A stretch of DNA of 31,454 nt from NCBI GenBank assembly GCA_905373835.1, contig CAJPUN010000008.1, positions 1-31,454 on the forward strand, given 5' to 3'. This document shows, piece by piece, positions 27,107 to 31,454 of this stretch. The position numbers were made by a program, and so were the translations under genes. Origin of the DNA: Candidatus Saccharimonadota bacterium. Lineage in GTDB: Bacteria > Patescibacteriota > Saccharimonadia > Saccharimonadales > Saccharimonadaceae. How positions within the stretch are numbered: position 1 is the first letter of the stretch; every line of letters starts with the position of its first letter. Below the pieces are notes generated by a model. It searched no databases. It was not told where the DNA came from and saw only the letters and a program-made list of their open reading frames with translations.

Positions 27107-29452
27107 ATGGCACAGAGACATAAGTATAGTGAGTATAGTGTATCGCTTGCAAAAGACTCTAAGCTGCAACTTGAGTCACCAAGTGGCGACACACTTCCTG
27201 TTGAAAGAACTAAAAAACCAGCAAAAAAAGATCAATATACCATGCATGACAGTGTTATGCTGTTGCCGATCGATGAGACGATCAAAAATATGACGCATGG
27301 AACATTTGAGTATTCACAGTCATCGAAGCAAGAAGCAAGTCCTTCTCGACTGAATATTTTAAGTGATCGGATAGTCGAGTCTCTAGACAGACGGAGAAGA
27401 GAGATAAAAGGGTCACAAATAATAGAGCAATATTATATTAAAAAAGGTAAACTCCCTTATGCTGATAAGTACGCAAAAGCTCGAAGGCGCAAACAGGCTA
27501 TCAATCGTTTTGCAGCCTCTGTAGCAGCACCAGTCTTTGCTTTTGACATGGCAACAAAGATTCCTCGACCAATAGATCCAAGAGAGTTAGAGAAAGAACA
27601 GAAACGCCATACGCTCACTCTTCCTGAGGCTGTGATACCAGAAACAAAAGATCTTGCAGTGGAGATACCGAATATAATACTTACTACAGAGAGCAGAAAG
27701 CAGGAAGTATTATCTGCAGAATCAGAGGAGCTGACTGTGCAAGCACAAGAAGCAGCTTCTGTTCTACCAGCGGTAGAAAATCCTGCACGAAATAAAGCCG
27801 AAGCACAGCAAAACCAACTATCAACTCCTGAGCAAACACCACCAGCTGAGCAAGAGCAATATACTGGCGAGGAAGCAACTCTTGCTCGCCTACAAACAGA
27901 AATTACAGCACTGACTGACGAGAAGGTTCAGGAGATTAACACAGCAGAGTCGACTACAGACGCGGCATTTGCTAAGGGTATGGCAGATATTGCGGTGCAG
28001 AGCAAAATTGCGCATGAGGTAATCTTGCCATATTCGGCGGAGGGGATTGCCCGGCTGGAGACGATGCGCAGCAACGCACTTGCTACCTTGCAGCAAGCCC
28101 TCGACGCACGCAACCAAGGCGCACAGCCTGCCGCTACTCCAAGCCAAGAACTAGCCCCAAGCGGAGCTCAGGCAGAGCTTGCTCCCGCACCAGTCTCGAC
28201 GAGTGAGCAAACGCCACAACCAACCGGCTTCGAAGCGCAGGTGAGCGAGCTAACGGACCGTACTGCCCAGGAGATTATGGCGAGCCACTCAACTATGGAT
28301 GCGATCCGCATGAAGGGTGAGGCGGCAAGCGCAGTGCTGAGCATGACGGCGCGTGAGCTGATGCAGCTACACCTCTCGCACGAAGATGCAGCGCAGCTCA
28401 AAGACACGCGCGACCGGGCACTCGCAGCACTCCAGGCAGCACTTGACGTGCGGCTGGAGTCGCCAGACTCTCACCAAGCCACCTCTGTAGCGACAGAGGG
28501 CCAGCCTCTCGCAGAAGCAGCACAAGCCCCCGAAGCAACCACAACAGAGCCAACACACGAGGAAGTTGATGGCAGTGTTGAGGAGAATCGCGCAGCAGCT
28601 ATTAAAGCGGCTACAGAAGTAGAGGGGGAGAAAAAAGACCGATTGATACATCGGGCACAGACTGCTCTGCATATGGCCCAAAAAGCAATATGGGCTGTGA
28701 AAGATTGGTTTAGCCAGAAAGTGCCAGATCCAAAACCAACGCCCAACCTTTCTCTCAAAGACCATTCCTTTACCAAAGCGTCTAATGGTGAAGCGCAAGA
28801 ACAACCAGTAGCAGTTGATACCGAGGCCCAAGCTACTCAGCCGCACACGCCATCACAAGAGAGGCCAGTTGCTAATACAGGAGATCCCTTTGCACTTGCA
28901 GAGGCAGTAGGGGTTGTTAGAGGGGGCAACGACCTTGGTGAACCAGTCGTGACGAGCCACGATGAAGCTGCTCATCGTGGTGAAGGCGAGCCAGAAGCTG
29001 AGCTAGCTGAGGTTATCAATTTCCCAGCTGGTGCAGAGCAGCCTCCCGCTAACGATGAAGCACCCACCGAAGAACTCGAAACTGTCGCCGAGGCAATCAA
29101 CACGCAAGAGGATGCCCCGCTTTCGCGCGATGAAATGCGCCAGATGGAGCAAATAGCAAGAAGCAAGATACAGCTTGGTGAATATGATTTGTGGGCAGAG
29201 ATGAGAAAGGCTGACCTCAATGGTGTAGAGGTAGATATTGACGGGCTCATCAAAAACACCCGCACAGCGATACAGCAAAATGTGCGAGGCTGGCTCCAAG
29301 AAGAAGGCCGGCAGCACCAAGCAAGCGGTCTATACCTGAGCACGCTAGAAGCACGAACAATGGAAAGTGCGGATAGCGCCCTTGAGTCGATTAAACAGGC
29401 GTATCTCAAAGCCAAGCAAGCACGAGAGAGCCGACAGGATAGCGCAGCCTAG
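27107..29452 (+). CDS. Large protein with two helical repeats, unknown function
   Basis: A 781-residue protein, no signal peptide or membrane helix seen. The N-terminal 250 residues are charged, with lower-GC codons. Two related helical units of about 80 residues follow: residues about 252-336 (TEITALTDEKVQEI...LATLQQALDAR) and about 371-448 (AQVSELTDRTAQEI...LAALQAALDVR). Pro/Gln/Ala-rich linkers lie between them and after. The last about 110 residues (from DEMRQMEQIARSKI) are helical and charged. I do not know the family. The next gene starts 12 nt downstream, so they are cotranscribed. The start has AGGA upstream and lies after the promoter; longer readings would cross the infB terminator. 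Confidence 0.78.
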   Translation: MAQRHKYSEYSVSLAKDSKLQLESPSGDTLPVERTKKPAKKDQYTMHDSVMLLPIDETIKNMTHGTFEYSQSSKQEASPSRLNILSDRIVESLDRRRREIKGSQIIEQYYIKKGKLPYADKYAKARRRKQAINRFAASVAAPVFAFDMATKIPRPIDPRELEKEQKRHTLTLPEAVIPETKDLAVEIPNIILTTESRKQEVLSAESEELTVQAQEAASVLPAVENPARNKAEAQQNQLSTPEQTPPAEQEQYTGEEATLARLQTEITALTDEKVQEINTAESTTDAAFAKGMADIAVQSKIAHEVILPYSAEGIARLETMRSNALATLQQALDARNQGAQPAATPSQELAPSGAQAELAPAPVSTSEQTPQPTGFEAQVSELTDRTAQEIMASHSTMDAIRMKGEAASAVLSMTARELMQLHLSHEDAAQLKDTRDRALAALQAALDVRLESPDSHQATSVATEGQPLAEAAQAPEATTTEPTHEEVDGSVEENRAAAIKAATEVEGEKKDRLIHRAQTALHMAQKAIWAVKDWFSQKVPDPKPTPNLSLKDHSFTKASNGEAQEQPVAVDTEAQATQPHTPSQERPVANTGDPFALAEAVGVVRGGNDLGEPVVTSHDEAAHRGEGEPEAELAEVINFPAGAEQPPANDEAPTEELETVAEAINTQEDAPLSRDEMRQMEQIARSKIQLGEYDLWAEMRKADLNGVEVDIDGLIKNTRTAIQQNVRGWLQEEGRQHQASGLYLSTLEARTMESADSALESIKQAYLKAKQARESRQDSAA

Positions 29453-29464
29453 CGGTAGAAAATC

Positions 29465-29806
29465 ATGAGTGCAGCACCCCTCCCAATAGATGACGACAAC
29501 CCCTTTTCATCTCTCATCACCCAACACGATCTCGATCGCCTTGGGATTACAACGCGCGACTCGGCAGCGCTGCTGCGGGAGGTGAATAACACGCTCTACG
29601 AGCGGGTGGGGCTGGAGGTCATTAGCCGCTTGTCGGACGATGACCTTGATGAGCTAATGCGCCGCCAGGAGACGGACGATAGCGCAGCGCTATTTGCCTG
29701 GCTGTCGCAGCGGGTTGCCCACCTCGACGAGATCCTGAGCGACGAGCGCACGCTTATCCTCGGCGACCTAGCCAAGAAGGCTGATGAGCTGAGCGATGCA
29801 GTGTGA
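29465..29806 (+). CDS. Small DUF5663-like protein
   Basis: A 113-residue acidic, mostly helical protein. The pattern LDRLGI...LLREVNNTLYERVGLEVISRLSDDDLDELMR...DDSAALFAWL fits the short domain known as DUF5663 in CPR genomes, as far as I can recall. The same pattern begins the gene at 30694. It lies 12 nt after the 781-residue protein and probably shares its mRNA; a partner role is possible. The ribosome binding site is weak (GCGGTAG). Confidence 0.7.
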   Translation: MSAAPLPIDDDNPFSSLITQHDLDRLGITTRDSAALLREVNNTLYERVGLEVISRLSDDDLDELMRRQETDDSAALFAWLSQRVAHLDEILSDERTLILGDLAKKADELSDAV

Positions 29807-29886
29807 GCACTGCGTAGGCTATAATCGCAAGTCGCATAGCATAAAATGGAAGATCTCTTTCGCAATACAATGAATAGCTAAGCTGG

Positions 29887-29892
29887 TATAAT
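29887..29892 (+). promoter_or_regulatory. Extended -10, leaderless promoter
   Basis: Perfect TATAAT preceded by TGG, ending 6 nt before the ATG at 29899. No -35 consensus is needed with an extended -10. Confidence 0.65.
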
Positions 29893-29898
29893 CCTAAT

Positions 29899-30588
29899 AT
29901 GGAATATACAACACGACCAGATAGTGGTAACCAGCTAGTTATCGCGATAGACTGCGATGAAGTAATTGTCGAGACAGTGGGACCGATCTTGCGCCACTAT
30001 AACAAGCAATATGGGGCAGACTTACCCGCGCCACTTGAACCAAAGCATTATTATAATGGCACGCCATATGACTGGGGAGTGGCTAACGACCCTCAAGAAG
30101 GGGCACGACGCGTCGAGGCGTATACTCAGTCTGATGAGTTTGCAGCTCTCACACCAGAGGAAACAGCGGTAGCGGCAATTCGCCGCTTGGCAGCACAGCA
30201 CAGTATCCACATCGTTACTGGCCGGCGCGAAGATCAGTTGGCAGCGATTACACAGCAGATGGTCGACACCTACCTTCCTGGCTGTATCGACGGTATTCAC
30301 TACACCAGTTATTTCAACGAGCAGCAGCGACAAGACAAAAGCGTCATCTGTGAACGCATTGGTGCGAATGTGTTGATTGACGACCACGCGAAGCATCTCA
30401 ATACCATTCTTGCGATGAATGATGAATGCCCAGCTCCTGCGATGCGCCGCATTGTGCACACCATTCTCTTTGGTGAATATCCGTGGCAGCCATGCCCAGA
30501 CGAGCGTGATAGCCGTATCATCAGCTGCCCCACCTGGCCAGCTGTTGAGCGCACAATAGCGCAAATCACTCAGGATGAGGCGGTGTAA
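29899..30588 (+). CDS. HAD-family 5'(3')-deoxyribonucleotidase-like protein
   Basis: A 229-residue HAD phosphatase of the 5' nucleotidase, deoxy (cytosolic, type C) type. Motif I is IAIDCDEV (nucleophile Asp18, acid Asp20), motif II VTGR (Thr107), Lys147 is a candidate for motif III, and motif IV VLIDDH (Asp161, Asp162). Such enzymes remove phosphate from deoxynucleoside monophosphates and balance nucleotide pools; other HAD substrates remain possible. The deoxyribosyltransferase-like gene at 1449 would work in the same pathway. The -10 box ends 6 nt before the ATG and there is no Shine-Dalgarno, so it is probably leaderless. Confidence 0.8.
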   Translation: MEYTTRPDSGNQLVIAIDCDEVIVETVGPILRHYNKQYGADLPAPLEPKHYYNGTPYDWGVANDPQEGARRVEAYTQSDEFAALTPEETAVAAIRRLAAQHSIHIVTGRREDQLAAITQQMVDTYLPGCIDGIHYTSYFNEQQRQDKSVICERIGANVLIDDHAKHLNTILAMNDECPAPAMRRIVHTILFGEYPWQPCPDERDSRIISCPTWPAVERTIAQITQDEAV

Positions 30589-30664
30589 CAGAGGTCAATC
30601 ACACCGCTGAGGGAGATTACACCATATTTTGCCATTTTTATTGTATGAGGGGCAGATTGTTTGG

Positions 30665-30670
30665 TATACT
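30665..30670 (+). promoter_or_regulatory. -10 box of the last gene
   Basis: TATACT preceded by TGG; a possible -35 TTGTAT lies 18 nt upstream. The 5' leader is short and carries AGGAGG (30677-30682). Confidence 0.5.
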
Positions 30671-30693
30671 AGGGGCAGGAGGAATTGAAAGAA

Positions 30694-31233
30694 ATGATTC
30701 TAGATGATGATTTTTTGCAAGAAATTGGTGTAGCAGACTGGCCGTTAGAGGTGCAGCAACGGTTTCGCGAAGGTTATGTAAATGTTCTACAGCTGTGTGT
30801 TGGAACGATCCTGAGTGATGGCTTAAGCGAAGCGCAACTAAGAGAATTTGAGACGTTGATGGAGGATGACGCTGCTGCTATCACTGCATGGATTGACGAC
30901 CACGCACTAGATTATGAGAATGATGAAGATTATCACAAGGCGCGAAGGAAACAAGAGAGAGAGGCTCGGCAAGAAGGCAAAGAAGTTAGTCAGTTAGCAA
31001 TCTTCTCTGAGTATGTACAAGGTAAATGGTTAAAGAAAAATCGACCAGATTACGAAAATGTTGTTACGCGGACTGCTAAGAACCTTAAGAAGTTAGCGGC
31101 TCAAGACCCAGAAAAATTCCTAACAAAAGAAGGTCTGACAAGTATATTTCAAAGTGTTGATGGTGTTAGCAGTGATACGCCAGACGAGCTTGAGGGAGGC
31201 CACCCCGACCCTGATGTAGCGCTTGCTGCGTAG
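30694..31233 (+). CDS. DUF5663-like protein with C-terminal ALAA
   Basis: A 179-residue protein. Residues 1-75 (DDDFLQEIGVADWPLEVQQRF...LSEAQLREFETLMEDDAAAITAWI) repeat the pattern of the protein at 29465. A charged helical middle (KARRKQEREARQEGKEV) and a second domain of unknown type follow. The tail DPDVALAA is almost the tail of the KGG protein and resembles the tmRNA tag, hinting at proteolytic control. ATG 30694 lies 11 nt after AGGAGG; TTG 30685 is only 2 nt after it and so less likely. Confidence 0.72.
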   Translation: MILDDDFLQEIGVADWPLEVQQRFREGYVNVLQLCVGTILSDGLSEAQLREFETLMEDDAAAITAWIDDHALDYENDEDYHKARRKQEREARQEGKEVSQLAIFSEYVQGKWLKKNRPDYENVVTRTAKNLKKLAAQDPEKFLTKEGLTSIFQSVDGVSSDTPDELEGGHPDPDVALAA

Positions 31234-31261
31234 TGATAATGACGAAGTAAAAACACGTATG

Positions 31262-31281
31262 ACCCCTGTGGATGCAGGGGT
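31262..31281 (+). terminator. Hairpin terminator of the last gene
   Basis: ACCCCTG/CAGGGGT with a 6-nt loop, 29 nt after the stop. The T-tract is interrupted. Confidence 0.6.
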
Positions 31282-31365
31282 TATATTATGCAGAATCTGA
31301 ATTATGAAACCTTGACCTTTTTCTCACGCTCACCCTCCCAACTCCCTCCTCCGGAACACTATAAG

Positions 31366-31390
31366 GGTCGACATTCGCTGGATGTCGACC
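31366..31390. other. Perfect 9-bp hairpin
   Basis: GGTCGACAT/ATGTCGACC with a 7-nt loop. It lies 15 nt before a second hairpin. Possibly part of a leader or terminator of a gene beyond the window. Confidence 0.5.
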
Positions 31391-31405
31391 TCTTGCGTTG
31401 GGCTG

Positions 31406-31430
31406 AAAACCGGTCATTACGACCGGTTTT
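31406..31430. terminator. Terminator-like hairpin near the window end
   Basis: AAAACCGGTC/GACCGGTTTT with an ATTAC loop. The T residues are the stem end, so it could act on either strand; it may end a minus-strand gene from outside the window. Confidence 0.6.
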
Positions 31431-31454
31431 CACACTCCATCGGATGAAGTGGTG
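31428..31454. repeat. Dispersed 27-nt repeat, copy 2
   Basis: Matches 7739-7765 at 24 of 27 positions, with the core CTCCATCGGATGAAGTG. It is cut by the window end, so the full element may be longer. Confidence 0.5.

Overview
The window comes from a member of Candidatus Saccharibacteria (TM7, Patescibacteria/CPR). The clearest evidence is the complete 16S rRNA gene (about 13075-14550). Its GGTCATACG stretch after the 530 loop, its AGGAATATGACGG region and its helix variants match what I know of TM7 16S sequences. Short proteins, compact operons, a small S1 protein with four S1 domains, an IF-2 with almost no N-terminal extension, and many poorly characterised membrane and coiled-coil proteins fit this assignment.

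Left part (1-3700), mostly minus strand: the translation operon infC-rpmI-rplT, in which infC must start at a non-standard AUC codon; a nucleoside 2-deoxyribosyltransferase-like gene; and comM (a YifB-type AAA+ ATPase). The last two appear to be transcribed from promoters that leave almost no 5' leader. At 3902-4302 lies a one-piece tmRNA (ssrA) whose tag ends in ALAA and whose T-loop sequence is odd. About 1.1 kb without a convincing gene follows, but it holds several strong hairpins.

Middle part (5480-12880), plus strand: a small four-helix membrane protein, two tandem paralogous membrane proteins, gyrB-gyrA, and a DUF212/PAP2-like membrane protein.

rRNA region (12880-19970): 16S, three tRNAs (Ala-TGC, Ile-GAT, Val-TAC) and 23S-5S lie in standard order but appear to be three separate transcription units. 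Each has its own promoter, an intrinsic terminator follows each unit, and a boxA-like element precedes both 16S and 23S. A small membrane-protein gene on the opposite strand, with its own promoter and terminator, sits between 16S and the tRNAs.

Right part (20100-31454), mainly plus strand: an ambiguous, possibly decayed locus; an unrecognised 242-residue protein; a KGG-motif protein; a minus-strand zincin-like metallopeptidase with a zinc ribbon; an LPQTG surface protein; rpsA; infB; a 781-residue repeat protein; two DUF5663-like small proteins; and a HAD-family 5'-deoxynucleotidase. Two unrelated proteins here (the KGG protein and the second DUF5663-like protein) end in the identical residues DVALAA. 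This resembles the ALAA end of the tmRNA tag read at 4030-4065, so they may be proteins with a built-in ClpXP-type degradation signal.

I do not see a defence island, prophage, CRISPR array or insertion sequence. The most unusual material is the split rRNA locus with an inserted antisense gene, the tmRNA and the encoded tag-like C-termini, the AUC start of infC, and the frequent leaderless genes.
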